In this document: piece after piece, positions 55,711 through 64,000 of the stretch
Position numbering within the stretch: the first letter of the stretch is position 1
Layout of the letters: every line of letters begins with the position of its first letter
From: Clostridia bacterium
GTDB lineage: Bacteria; Bacillota; Clostridia; Lachnospirales; Lachnospiraceae
Direction: 5' to 3'
Length of the DNA: 64,000 bases
NCBI GenBank assembly: GCA_910575245.1
Contig: CAJTEN010000014.1
Location: 1-64,000, forward strand
Position numbers and translations under genes: made by a program
The notes under the pieces: generated by a model
What the model saw: the letters and a program-made list of their open reading frames with translations, nothing else
Database searches by the model: none
Told to the model about the DNA's origin: nothing

Positions 55711-57204
55711 TTATTCTGCATGTTCTTCATTGATATCCGGGAAGACAGAGAGCATAGGCTTCACGTCCATCTTACGGATTACGCGGTCTACATAGTTCTT
55801 CGTGATTTTCATAACAAGCGGAGACAGGCATAACACACCGATCAGGTTGGGCATAGCCATCAGTCCGTTAAAGGTGTCAGAGAGATCCCATGCAAGGCTC
55901 AGTTTCATGGTTGCTCCGACGAAAATGATCAGGATGAATACGATTTTGTAGACAATGGTAGATTTTGTACCGAATAAATATTCCCACGCTTTGGAACCGT
56001 AGTGACTCCAGCCAAGTACCGTAGAGAAAGCAAAAAGCAGGATCGACAGCGCGATGAACATGGGACCTAAGGATCCGAATACCGTTGCGAACGCCTCGCC
56101 CACCAGAGCGGACCCGGAGGCTTCGCTTAAGACAGCGCCTGTTTCCAGATCCACAAGACCGGAAGACAGAACGGAGAAGGCAGTTAAGGTACAGACAACG
56201 ATCGTGTCGGCAAATACCTCGAAAATACCCCACATACCCTGGCGGACAGGCTCCTTCACGTTAGAGTTGGAATGAACCATAACAGAAGAACCAAGTCCGG
56301 CTTCGTTGGAGAATACGCCCCGTTTCATACCCCATGTGAGGGCCAGCTTGACACCGGAGCCGACGATGCCGCCGCCCACAGCCCTTAAACCGAAGGCGCC
56401 TTTGAAGATAGCTGTGAATATCGCGCCGCACTGACTGATATTGATAAAGAAAATAACAAGTGCGCCCAGTATGTAGGCAATGGCCATGAAAGGCACCAGC
56501 TTTTCGGTAACGGATGCGATTCTCTTAAGACCGCCCACGATGACCAGCGCTGCCAGAATCATAAGCCCAATACCTGTGATGACTGCCGGTATAGAAAATG
56601 CCGCTTCCATATTGGCCGCTATGGAATTCACCTGACTCATATTACCGATACCAAAGGAGGCGAGCAGGCAGAAGGCGGAGAAGAGCACTGCCAGTACCGC
56701 GCCGATTTGCTTGCAGCCTTTATAGGAACCGAGTCCGTCTTTCAGATAATACATGGCGCCTCCGCACCATTCGTCCCTGGAGTTTTTGCGCCGGTAGTAG
56801 ATGCCGAGCACATTTTCGGAGTAGTTGGTCATCATACCGAAAAAGGCCACGATCCACATCCAGAAGATAGCGCCGGGACCGCCGGAGATCAGCGCGCTGG
56901 CGACACCGACGATGTTGCCTGTGCCGATGGTGGCAGCCAGTGCCGTACACAGGGACTGGAACTGGGAAATGGCCTTGTCATCCTTATTGGTATGTTTCGT
57001 GATGTGTTTGTCAATGAAGATACTGCCGATCGTATTTCTGAACCAGTGCCCGATATGGGACAGCTGGAAGAATTTAGTCAGTACAGTCATCAGGATACCC
57101 GTACCGACAAGAAGTATCAGCATGGGAATACCCCATACAAAGTTGTTGACGGCTCCGTTGATACTGGTAATGGAATCCACGAGGCCCGTAAAAAAATCAC
57201 TCAT
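55711..57204 (-). CDS. Sodium:alanine/glycine symporter (AGCS family)
   Basis: 497 residues, about 11 membrane helices. AGCS features: LLVGTGILMTVLTKFFQL, SLCTALAATIGTGNIVGVASALISGGPGAIFWMW, GVFSNEAGLGSSVMVHSN. Imports alanine or glycine with Na+. AGGAGGAG precedes the ATG. The leader carries a strong terminator 24 bp upstream of the start codon, so expression may be attenuated. Confidence 0.93.
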   Translation of the reverse strand: MSDFFTGLVDSITSINGAVNNFVWGIPMLILLVGTGILMTVLTKFFQLSHIGHWFRNTIGSIFIDKHITKHTNKDDKAISQFQSLCTALAATIGTGNIVGVASALISGGPGAIFWMWIVAFFGMMTNYSENVLGIYYRRKNSRDEWCGGAMYYLKDGLGSYKGCKQIGAVLAVLFSAFCLLASFGIGNMSQVNSIAANMEAAFSIPAVITGIGLMILAALVIVGGLKRIASVTEKLVPFMAIAYILGALVIFFINISQCGAIFTAIFKGAFGLRAVGGGIVGSGVKLALTWGMKRGVFSNEAGLGSSVMVHSNSNVKEPVRQGMWGIFEVFADTIVVCTLTAFSVLSSGLVDLETGAVLSEASGSALVGEAFATVFGSLGPMFIALSILLFAFSTVLGWSHYGSKAWEYLFGTKSTIVYKIVFILIIFVGATMKLSLAWDLSDTFNGLMAMPNLIGVLCLSPLVMKITKNYVDRVIRKMDVKPMLSVFPDINEEHAE

Positions 57205-57227
57205 ACTAATCTCCTCCTACTTTTTTC

Positions 57228-57263
57228 ACAAAAAGCGCAGACATGATAGGATATGTCTGCGCT
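57228..57263 (-). terminator. Leader terminator in front of the symporter gene
   Basis: Minus-strand AGCGCAGACAT (57263-57253) pairs perfectly with ATGTCTGCGCT (57244-57234), then TTTTTGTG. It lies between promoter and ribosome binding site, so it must be bypassed for expression. Confidence 0.75.
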
Positions 57264-57304
57264 GACATTCTGGAAAGTATTTTATTAAAAAAATTCACTT
57301 TCTC

Positions 57305-57333
57305 AGTATACCATAGTAAAGTGCCCATAGCAA
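57305..57333 (-). promoter_or_regulatory. Promoter of the symporter gene
   Basis: Minus-strand TTGCTA (57333-57328), 17 bases, TATACT (57310-57305). The leader to the terminator is only about 35 nt. Confidence 0.6.
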
Positions 57334-57362
57334 GAAGAAATTGTATACATGGATAATTGGAT

Positions 57363-57409
57363 GTAACTGTTCAGCCCAGGATCCTGCATTTCCTGTAAAA
57401 ACTTTGTAT
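57363..57409 (+). repeat. Family B element, left part
   Basis: GTAACTGTTCAGCCCAGGAT then CCTGCATTTCCTGTAAAAAC and TTTGTAT, matching the 9811-9878 copy; then interrupted by the family C repeat. Confidence 0.55.
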
Positions 57410-57512
57410 TATAGTTGATGACATTAGAAATTTCGTTTTCGGCCTTGCAGAAGCTGCCGTATACGGCTCCTGCAAGAGCCGGAAGCAGAAATTTGTTATG
57501 TCGTTTACTATA
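57410..57512. repeat. Family C palindromic repeat, long form (103 bp)
   Basis: Starts TATAGTTGATGACATTAG and ends ATGTCGTTTACTATA; same length and about 95% the same as 50960-51062. Directly joined to a family B fragment. Confidence 0.85.
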
Positions 57513-57593
57513 GTACATAGTTTGTAAGAACGTATAAATTTAACCATAAGAGAATCTGCCTTATCGCTTGAAAAATACCCCGAAAAAGGGAGG

Positions 57594-57623
57594 ATGCCAA
57601 GCAGAGAAAACTCTACTTGGCAT
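57594..57623 (-). terminator. Probable terminator of the cyclophilin gene
   Basis: ATGCCAAG (57594-57601) and CTTGGCAT (57616-57623), with an inner AGAG/CTCT pair around AAAA. On the minus strand a CTTTTT stretch follows nine bases later. Confidence 0.5.
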
Positions 57624-57772
57624 TATTATGAAAAAGTTTTAGTTAATCAGTAAACTTGATGTGGTCGTTGGCTGTTTTTGTTTTGTTGTTATCTTATGGT
57701 TTAAGTATACGCAGAAGAAATGTCTAAAGAATGTTACCACAATGAAGTTTTTTTAAATTAAATATGAACATT

Positions 57773-58306
57773 TCATGAACTGGCGGGAATCTTATCCGGT
57801 TCAGGATAGTCCACACCGAAGGTTTCAACGGTAACCGTCTTCATGACCTGATCTTCCACAGGGCGGTCAGAATAATCTGTTGCCGTCTCCGCGATCTTGT
57901 TGACGTTCTCGATTCCTTCGATCACCTTGCCGAAGGCGGCATAAGCGCCGTCCAGGTGGGGAGAATCAGCATGCATGATAAAGAACTGGCTCCCGGCTGA
58001 GTCGGGGTGCATGCTTCTGGCCATGGAGAGAACGCCGGCAGTATGCTTCAGGCCGTTGGGATATCCGTTCTGCGGGAATTCGCCGCGGATGGAATATCCC
58101 GGGCCGCCCATGCCGGAGCCTTCCGGGTCGCCGCCCTGGATCATGAAGCCCTTGATGACTCTGTGGAAAATCAGGCCGTCATAGAAGTTCTTCCGGATCA
58201 GGCTGATAAAGTTGTTGACGGAGACAGGGGCGATATCGGGATAGAGTTCCGCCTTAATCACGTCGCCGCTTTCCATCGTAAAGGTAACAATAGGATTTTG
58301 TGCCAT
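57773..58306 (-). CDS. Cyclophilin-type peptidyl-prolyl isomerase
   Basis: 177 residues. Cyclophilin core: APVSVNNFISLIRKNFYDGLIFHRVIKGFMIQGGDPEGSG with the catalytic Arg in FHRV, then SMARSMHPDSAGSQFFIMHADSPHLDGAYAAFGKVIEG. No signal peptide, so cytoplasmic. Catalyses proline isomerisation in folding. GAAAGGAATAAAAAT precedes the ATG. Confidence 0.95.
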   Translation of the reverse strand: MAQNPIVTFTMESGDVIKAELYPDIAPVSVNNFISLIRKNFYDGLIFHRVIKGFMIQGGDPEGSGMGGPGYSIRGEFPQNGYPNGLKHTAGVLSMARSMHPDSAGSQFFIMHADSPHLDGAYAAFGKVIEGIENVNKIAETATDYSDRPVEDQVMKTVTVETFGVDYPEPDKIPASS

Positions 58307-58586
58307 ATTTTTATTCCTTTCTATAGTTATTGTTTGTATATTTTACCTGTTTATTATATTATTATATAGAAGAAAATACAAAGTTTATTTTCAAGAAATG
58401 AGATATAATAGTGAAGCTTCTACAAAAACTTAAGATGCGCAGAAACGAAATTGTGCAGAAGGCATGATTCCCGTGCGGAAAGTATTGTTATGAGCTGTAA
58501 CAGAGCCAGGAAGGGGTTTGGCAGGTAATCTGATGATACCGGGTGGCTGAGAAGAATAAGACACAAAAATAGAAACGGGGTGGATT
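58307..58586. other. Intergenic stretch between divergent genes
   Basis: AT-rich near the cyclophilin start. TATAAT at 58404-58409 may be a -10 box for the acetyltransferase gene, but no good -35 box is paired with it. Nothing else seen. Confidence 0.35.
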
Positions 58587-59537
58587 ATGCTGGAGAAAGT
58601 AGTTTTGGCTTTAAGAGAAGATACAGGGAACCGGTTGAAGGCATCGCTGGAGAGCCTGGTACAGGATATAGAAAGCCATAAAGTCAAGGTGGCGTATGCT
58701 GTGTGTGAAAGGGGGAGCGGACAGATCTGGCAGAATGAAGCGGCTTCTGAAGAAAGAGCAGCCTGCGGCGGATGCAGTATGTATGATGAAGATACGGCCA
58801 GGCAGGATACGCTGTATATCACGGATTCCTCCAAACAGTACGATATCTGGAGGAAAGGCGGAAGCTATGTCCTGCCATATCGGCACCATGGGAATCAGGA
58901 GATGACTTTTGACGGGGCAGAATATCTGATTGAAAGGCTGGAAGAGATAGACTATGAGGTGGTTGATATGGCGTATCGCCGCCTGGCGGGAATCCCATGG
59001 GAAATTCTCAGAACAGAGCGTTGTATCGTGCGTGAGACAGTCGAAGAGGATGTGGACAGCCTGTATGATATCTACAAAGACCCCACAGTCACGGAGTATA
59101 TGGAGAAGCTGTATGAGAACCGGGAGGAAGAGGTTGCGTATATAAGAGATTACCGCAGAAAGATGTATGGTTTCTACGGGTATGGGATATGGACTGTACT
59201 TCGCAGAAAAGATGGGCAGGTGATAGGGCGTGCCGGTATCAGCTGGCGGGAGGAATTCGATGTGCCGGAACTGGGATTTGTGATCGGCGTGCCGTGGCAG
59301 CGGCAGGGCTATGCTTTCGAAGTCTGCAGTGCGATACTGGATTATGCCCGGAAGGATATCGGGTTTAAGCAGATTCAGGCGCTTGTTATGGAGCATAATG
59401 AGAAATCTGCCGCACTGTGCCATAAGCTTGGTTTTGAAAACAATGGTGTCACCATGATAGAGGGTGTGCGATATCTGTTATACAAGCTGCAATTAAAATG
59501 CGGTTGCATCAGTGACCCGTCCATAAGCTGCACATAA
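58587..59537 (+). CDS. Two-domain GNAT acetyltransferase
   Basis: 316 residues. The C-terminal half (about 145-300) is a RimJ-type GNAT domain: TERCIVRETVEEDVDSLYDIYKDPTV, then PELGFVIGVPWQRQGYAFEVCSAILDYA (acetyl-CoA loop QRQGYA) and HNEKSAALCHKLGFE. The first 140 residues (ALREDTGNRLKASLESLVQDI, ITDSSKQYDIWRKGGSYVLPYRHHGNQEMTFDGAEYLIERLEEID) look like a separate HAD-like or Rossmann-like small domain that I cannot name. Substrate unknown. GGGGTGGATT precedes the ATG. Confidence 0.8.
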   Translation: MLEKVVLALREDTGNRLKASLESLVQDIESHKVKVAYAVCERGSGQIWQNEAASEERAACGGCSMYDEDTARQDTLYITDSSKQYDIWRKGGSYVLPYRHHGNQEMTFDGAEYLIERLEEIDYEVVDMAYRRLAGIPWEILRTERCIVRETVEEDVDSLYDIYKDPTVTEYMEKLYENREEEVAYIRDYRRKMYGFYGYGIWTVLRRKDGQVIGRAGISWREEFDVPELGFVIGVPWQRQGYAFEVCSAILDYARKDIGFKQIQALVMEHNEKSAALCHKLGFENNGVTMIEGVRYLLYKLQLKCGCISDPSISCT

Positions 59538-59576
59538 GCGGAATAATTTTCTTTAATACAGAGGGGGCAGAAGACA

Positions 59577-62500
59577 TTGAGAAAAAGATTATTGATCACA
59601 TTTTTATCACTTGGATTGATTTTGCAGTCTGTTTCGGTGCCTGTGCTGGCGGCGCAAGAGAACGGTGCGGGGATCGGGAGAGCGGCGGTCGGTTCAGACG
59701 TAGCGGAGACTTCGCCGGGATCGGAGGATTTGCACACTTTGTCGGAACCAGAGAATCCGACAGACCCGGTGGAGCCAGAGAACCCGACAGACCCATCAAA
59801 TCCGGTGGAGCCAGAGAACCCGACAGACCCATCAAATCCGGTGGGGCCAGAGAACCCGACAGACCCATCAAATCCGGTGGAGCCAGAGAACCCGACAGAC
59901 CCATCAAATCCGGTGGGGCCAGAGAACCCGACAGACCCATCAAACCCGGTGGAGCCAGGGAATCCGGCAGACCCGACAGACCCGGTGGAACCAACTGATC
60001 CGGATGAGCCTTCTGATCCGGCCGGTCCGGAGAATCCGGGCAACCCGCCGGAGCCGACAGAGCCGATTGATCCCACCGATCCGGAGAGTCCGGCAGACCC
60101 GTCAGAGCCTTCTGGCCCGGAAACACCGGAAGACTCAGAACAGCTTCAGGATGCAGAGGATTCGGAAGCTGGGGAGGAGACGGAGGAGATTCTTTCCGCA
60201 GCGACATTGCAGGAGGAAGAACTGGCCGAAGAAGTAAACGGCGGAGAAGGAATTTACCAGGAAGGCTCATTTACGGTACTTGGGGAGAGTACTTCCCAGA
60301 AGCTGACACCAGGACGAAGTCCCTATCTGGTTGAAAGCGGCCGGGCAGAGGCGGAAGAATATCTGTATCAGCAGATGGCAGCAAAAAATGCGGAGATTGA
60401 TATGCAGCGGTATAAAATTACCCGCGCAGAAGCTGCTACTTTTGTGTCAGGGGTAATTAATGAGCATCCTGATCTGTATTATGTGTCCGGATACAGCTAT
60501 AGCTATGGATCAACCTCCGGACTGTTAGTCCATGTCAAGCCAAAGTATCTCAGCGGTTTTGATGACAATGCCTTCCGGATAATGGTAGATGATGCCATGT
60601 CTGAGATTGAGGAAGACATGTCCGATCTGGAAAAGGCAATCACTCTGCATGACTTTATTGTAGTAAACTGTGAGTATGACTATCAAAACTATCTTAACGG
60701 AACTTTGCCCAGAGAGGTGTACACGGCATACGGCACCCTGGTCAACCGGAAGGCGGTATGCCAGGGCTACGCCCTTACTTACAAGCTTCTGCTGAATAAG
60801 GCCGGGATAGAGTGCTATATGGTGAGCAGTGATGAGATGAACCATGCATGGAATCTGATCAAGTTAGGCGGCCAGTATTATCAGGTGGATACGACATGGG
60901 ATGACCCGGTCTGGGATAATTACGGGCTGGCGGCTCACCGTTACATGTTTCTCAGCGACGCGGTATTTCAGACAGAATCCGATGTGAGAAACGCACATAC
61001 CGGATGGAAGATTACGAAGGGAAGCACAGTCGTGAACTTAACTGCAGACAGTTCACGGTTTGATGACGAATTCTGGATAGGCTGTAATTCTCCTCTTATC
61101 ATAGACAATGGCAATTGTTATTACATAGATTCCGCCGGAGGTTCTGCAGGCTATGGAATTGTGAAAGAAAGGAACCTTTCAACCGGCGGGGAGTCTGCTT
61201 TGCTTGACAAAATCGGACGATGGGACACCAATGACGGAAGCGGAAGATACTGGGTCGGTTCATTTTCCGGCTTGTTCAGGATGGGAGACAGGCTGTACTA
61301 TAACACGCCCACTCATATATGCAGCATTCCGGTCAGCGGAGGAGCGGTGCAGACAGAAACGGAAATGCTGTCTGCAGACGGAAAGAATGTGTATGGCGTA
61401 GCCTTCTGTCAGGGAAAGATACACTATGTCCTGAAAACTTCACCGGGAGAAAAATCTACAGGGGAAATAAAAGAGGCGGCTCTGAAACAGGAGGTCGAAG
61501 TAAGAGTGAGCAGGGTCGTGCTGGACCCTGAGGAAATCGTAATAGGCACGGAGAAGACGGCGGAGATCAGCGTGGCACTTTTGCCCAGTTATGCCAAGGT
61601 TTCGCAGATTATGTGGTCATCGTCTGACGAGACTGTTGCGACAGTGGACGGTGGCAGAATCACCGGGGTTGAAGAGGGAAGCTGTGTTATCACGGCGTCC
61701 GCAGGCGGAAAAAGCGCACAGTGCCGGGTGGTTGTCGCCGGCAGGCCGCGTAAGCCTGTATTTTCTCCCACAGGGACAATCGATAAGGGCGGACAGGTGA
61801 CGATAAGTTCCAGTCTGGGGACAACGATTTACTATACGCTAAACGGGCAGGATCCGGATCCTTCTGACAAAAAGACAACCTTACAGTATACGGAACCTGT
61901 CACATTGGAGCAGGACACCACCATCAAGGCGATTGCGGTTTCGGATCACGACGAAGAGGCTGTGAGTGATATAGCGGAGGAATCCTTCCGCGTCTGCACC
62001 AATAATCTGATCTTATGTGAGGAGACGCTGGCCATTATGGAAGGCGACGAACAGGCGATAGAGATTAAAGAACTTCCCACGACGAAGACGGAAGCGGATA
62101 TCAGATGGAGTTCGGAGAATCCTGCCGTTGCGGCAGTTGACAAAAACGGTGTGCTGACAGGCGTGTATGAGGGTGAGACTGTTATCACGGCTGAAACGGA
62201 GAACCATAAGGGGGAAACCGTTACGGCCACATGTGCGGTGACAGTGGATGTGCCTGTCTATCAGGTTACTTTCACAGGATACCGTGACAAGGTGATCAAG
62301 ACAGAACCGGTTAAGAAGCGGAAGAACGCCACGCCGCCCTATTATGACAGTGAGGATCCGGAAGCATCCGAGTTTACACTGCCGGACGGATATGAATTTA
62401 CCGGATGGGAAGGTGATTACGAAAACATTCAGTCTGATACCGTGATCAGGGCCAAATATGAGTTGATCAAGTATCGGATCACCTATGAAGCAAACGGCGG

Positions 62501-64000
62501 GACGGACATTTCGGCTAATCCGGAGATTTATACGGTGGAGAGCCCGGACATTGTGCTGAATCCTCCCGGAGAAAAAGAGGGTTATCTTTTTACCGGATGG
62601 TATGAGGATAAGGAATGCCAGGAGAATCCGATTTCTGTGATCAAACAGGGGAGCCATGGAGACATCACCCTTTATGCAGGCTGGAGAGACGAGAGAGGCC
62701 TGTGGATGATGGCGGAGGGAAGTGACGGGCCGGGCAGCATTCCGCCGCAGATTTATACCGGAAAAGCAATCAAACCTGCTGTCGAGGTATGGTATGGGGA
62801 CCAGCCTCTCAGCGCAGGGAAAGACTATACCATAAGTTACAAAAACAACACGAATACCAATCAGCTGGATTCCGAGGCGGCAGTAAAGAAGGCTCCCACG
62901 GTTACCATTAAGGGCAAGGGCAATTTCGCAGGAACACTTATACAAACCTTTGTAATCCTGCCGAAGTCGATTGAGGAGGAAGACGTCTGGATTGATCCTC
63001 TGGCGGCTGTCTGCCAAGGCGGAAAAGCGGTACGTCCTGTTCCGGCTGTGCTCTGGAACGGCAGGAAGCTGGCAAATAAGAAGAATTTCACAGTAGAATA
63101 TCCCGACCAGGAGACGGGAAACGCCGATGCCTACGCAGCGCCGGGAACCTGGGCTGTCCTGGTGAAAGGATGCGGCAACTATACAGGGGAGCGGGAAATT
63201 CCGCTTACGATCGCAGACCCGGAGGCAGGAGAAGTACTGCTCAGTAAGGTTAAGGTGGCTAAAATACCGGATCAGATGTATACCGGGGATGCGGTGGCGC
63301 TGACACAGGATATGCCCAGGCTGACCCTGGGACAGGAAACGTTGGTGTTAGACGAGGATTATACGCTGGAGTATGGCAGCTGTAAGGATGTCGGCACTTA
63401 TCAGGTAGTGATCACCGGATTGGGTAAATATGTAGGAGTGCGCCGGATCAGCTTTAGGATCAAAGGGATACCGGTGACCACGATGAAGCTCAGCAGGCTT
63501 CCTGACCTTGTTTATACCGGGGAGGATATGCTTCTTGATCCGGATACCCGGGAGGACGCCGCAAACAGGCTGACCATTACGGATCAGTCCGGAGACAACG
63601 TTCTGGAGAAAGGGAAAGACTATGAACTGGAATTTAGTAATTGTAAGAACGTAGGAACTGCGAAAATGAAGATAACCGGAATGGGCGCTTATTCGGGAAC
63701 GATAACGAAGACTTACAAAATAGTGCCCCATTCCCTGGCAGAGGGAAGCGAGGGCATCACCGCCAGGCTGGCTGTTTCTGGTGAACAGGCCTGGCAGATG
63801 GGCGGCACTGTTCCGAAGGTCATTGTCCTTTTCCATGGAAAGGAGCTTGTGGAAGGGACAGATTATACCTTAGGCTACAGAAACAATAAATCCATGACGG
63901 TTACAGCGGGCAAAGAGCCTGCCGTAGTTATCAAGGGCAGGAAAAATTTCAGCGGAAGCAGGGAACTGACCTTTACTATGAAACCCCAGAATATCGCGAA
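59577..64000 (+). CDS. Large transglutaminase/Ig-like surface protein (3' end outside window)
   Basis: At least 1474 residues, frame open to the window end. Starts at TTG behind GAGGGGGCAG; signal peptide MRKRLLITFLSLGLILQSVS...VLAA (cleavage about 26). A Pro/Asn/Asp-rich repeat region (about 55-190) is followed by a transglutaminase-like domain with the triad C395 (AVCQGYALTYKLL), H423 (MNHAWNLI) and D438 (VDTTWDDP). Then Big_2 Ig-like domain (about 646-722), a CHB_HEX_C-like domain (GTTIYYTLNGQDPDP, 723-805), second Big_2 (809-890), an InlB-type repeat (YLFTGWYEDKECQENP, about 960-1040) and at least four beta repeats of the YTG...DYT.....N.N.GT..V.I.G kind. Probably a wall-associated enzyme or adhesin. 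Confidence 0.88.
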   Translation, partial: MRKRLLITFLSLGLILQSVSVPVLAAQENGAGIGRAAVGSDVAETSPGSEDLHTLSEPENPTDPVEPENPTDPSNPVEPENPTDPSNPVGPENPTDPSNPVEPENPTDPSNPVGPENPTDPSNPVEPGNPADPTDPVEPTDPDEPSDPAGPENPGNPPEPTEPIDPTDPESPADPSEPSGPETPEDSEQLQDAEDSEAGEETEEILSAATLQEEELAEEVNGGEGIYQEGSFTVLGESTSQKLTPGRSPYLVESGRAEAEEYLYQQMAAKNAEIDMQRYKITRAEAATFVSGVINEHPDLYYVSGYSYSYGSTSGLLVHVKPKYLSGFDDNAFRIMVDDAMSEIEEDMSDLEKAITLHDFIVVNCEYDYQNYLNGTLPREVYTAYGTLVNRKAVCQGYALTYKLLLNKAGIECYMVSSDEMNHAWNLIKLGGQYYQVDTTWDDPVWDNYGLAAHRYMFLSDAVFQTESDVRNAHTGWKITKGSTVVNLTADSSRFDDEFWIGCNSPLIIDNGNCYYIDSAGGSAGYGIVKERNLSTGGESALLDKIGRWDTNDGSGRYWVGSFSGLFRMGDRLYYNTPTHICSIPVSGGAVQTETEMLSADGKNVYGVAFCQGKIHYVLKTSPGEKSTGEIKEAALKQEVEVRVSRVVLDPEEIVIGTEKTAEISVALLPSYAKVSQIMWSSSDETVATVDGGRITGVEEGSCVITASAGGKSAQCRVVVAGRPRKPVFSPTGTIDKGGQVTISSSLGTTIYYTLNGQDPDPSDKKTTLQYTEPVTLEQDTTIKAIAVSDHDEEAVSDIAEESFRVCTNNLILCEETLAIMEGDEQAIEIKELPTTKTEADIRWSSENPAVAAVDKNGVLTGVYEGETVITAETENHKGETVTATCAVTVDVPVYQVTFTGYRDKVIKTEPVKKRKNATPPYYDSEDPEASEFTLPDGYEFTGWEGDYENIQSDTVIRAKYELIKYRITYEANGGTDISANPEIYTVESPDIVLNPPGEKEGYLFTGWYEDKECQENPISVIKQGSHGDITLYAGWRDERGLWMMAEGSDGPGSIPPQIYTGKAIKPAVEVWYGDQPLSAGKDYTISYKNNTNTNQLDSEAAVKKAPTVTIKGKGNFAGTLIQTFVILPKSIEEEDVWIDPLAAVCQGGKAVRPVPAVLWNGRKLANKKNFTVEYPDQETGNADAYAAPGTWAVLVKGCGNYTGEREIPLTIADPEAGEVLLSKVKVAKIPDQMYTGDAVALTQDMPRLTLGQETLVLDEDYTLEYGSCKDVGTYQVVITGLGKYVGVRRISFRIKGIPVTTMKLSRLPDLVYTGEDMLLDPDTREDAANRLTITDQSGDNVLEKGKDYELEFSNCKNVGTAKMKITGMGAYSGTITKTYKIVPHSLAEGSEGITARLAVSGEQAWQMGGTVPKVIVLFHGKELVEGTDYTLGYRNNKSMTVTAGKEPAVVIKGRKNFSGSRELTFTMKPQNIA
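59771..59962 (+). repeat. 36-bp in-frame tandem repeats
   Basis: Units begin at 59771, 59807, 59843, 59879, 59915 and (partly) 59951, each GGAGCCAGAGAACCCGACAG then ACCCATCAAATCCGGT, encoding EPENPTDPSNPV with an alternating E/G variant (GGAG/GGGG). Near-identity marks recent expansion. Confidence 0.92.

Noticed and set aside
59375..60076. Minus-strand 233-residue frame with collagen-like Gly-Ser-Thr-Gly repeats
   Set aside because: It is the antisense shadow of the 36-bp Pro-rich repeats of the surface protein gene and has no ribosome binding site.

Overview
The window looks like a chromosomal segment of a Gram-positive, anaerobic Clostridia-type Firmicute, most likely a Lachnospiraceae-like gut bacterium. 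The reasons are the gene order uvrC-hprK-ROK kinase-murB-rapZ-whiA-Crh/HPr, the AGGAGG-type ribosome binding sites, YesM/YesN-type sensor and regulator, family-1 sugar ABC transporter, roughly half G+C and many Firmicute-type hairpin terminators. I saw no rRNA, tRNA or CRISPR array.

Layout. 1-2400: the end of an IS66 element that appears to have inserted into a second, oppositely oriented IS66-like transposase gene. 2.6-9.4 kb: an MMPL/RND-type exporter translationally coupled to a 1419-residue GLUG-repeat surface protein. 9.45-10.4 kb: two gene remnants (SEC-C, pRiA4b ORF-3-like) and a MITE. 10.7-20.7 kb: one long minus-strand operon for an Mrp/Mbh-type multisubunit cation/proton antiporter with four antiporter-like subunits (E, F, G, MbhD, MbhE-MnhB fusion, C, three MrpD-like, one NuoL/MrpA-like) and no hydrogenase or dehydrogenase subunit. 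21-25.2 kb: an AAA-ATPase/PD-(D/E)XK protein, a MalY-type C-S lyase/aminotransferase, a ketopantoate reductase-like enzyme and a small conserved protein. 25.3-28.5 kb: an AT-rich, decaying island (acetyltransferase, RpiR regulator, three HAD fragments, broken Doc toxin). 28.8-39.2 kb: a carbohydrate-type module with a sensor kinase fused in frame to its AraC-type response regulator through a run of 11 G, a solute-binding lipoprotein, two permeases and two FAD oxidoreductases. 39.5-45.7 kb: chemotaxis receptor, pyrG, and ftsH with an unusual leader and tail. 45.7-58.3 kb: core genes uvrC, hprK, ROK glucokinase, murB, rapZ, whiA, crh-like, diacylglycerol kinase-like, fba, AGCS symporter, cyclophilin. 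58.6-64 kb: a two-domain GNAT and a very large transglutaminase/Ig-like surface protein that runs off the window.

The most distinctive feature is a dense set of small non-coding palindromic elements. Family A (four copies, ends CAATGTCATT/AATGACATTG) is flanked in three copies by perfect 10-bp direct repeats, so it is a real MITE. Family B (ends GTARCAGTTCA) has one copy with an 11-bp direct repeat and is a landing site for family A. Family C (ends TATAGTWAACGACATT) occurs in short (about 35 bp) and long (103 bp) forms. Together they sit in many of the intergenic gaps, alter gene ends and starts, and have disrupted at least one gene.

Other points of interest are the G11 tract that decides whether the kinase and regulator are one protein or two, the four-antiporter Mrp/Mbh-like complex, the Crh-like protein with Glu at the HPr His15 position near hprK, and the ftsH gene with a 125-bp tandem duplication in its leader and a 200-residue Gln/Asn/Pro-rich tail.
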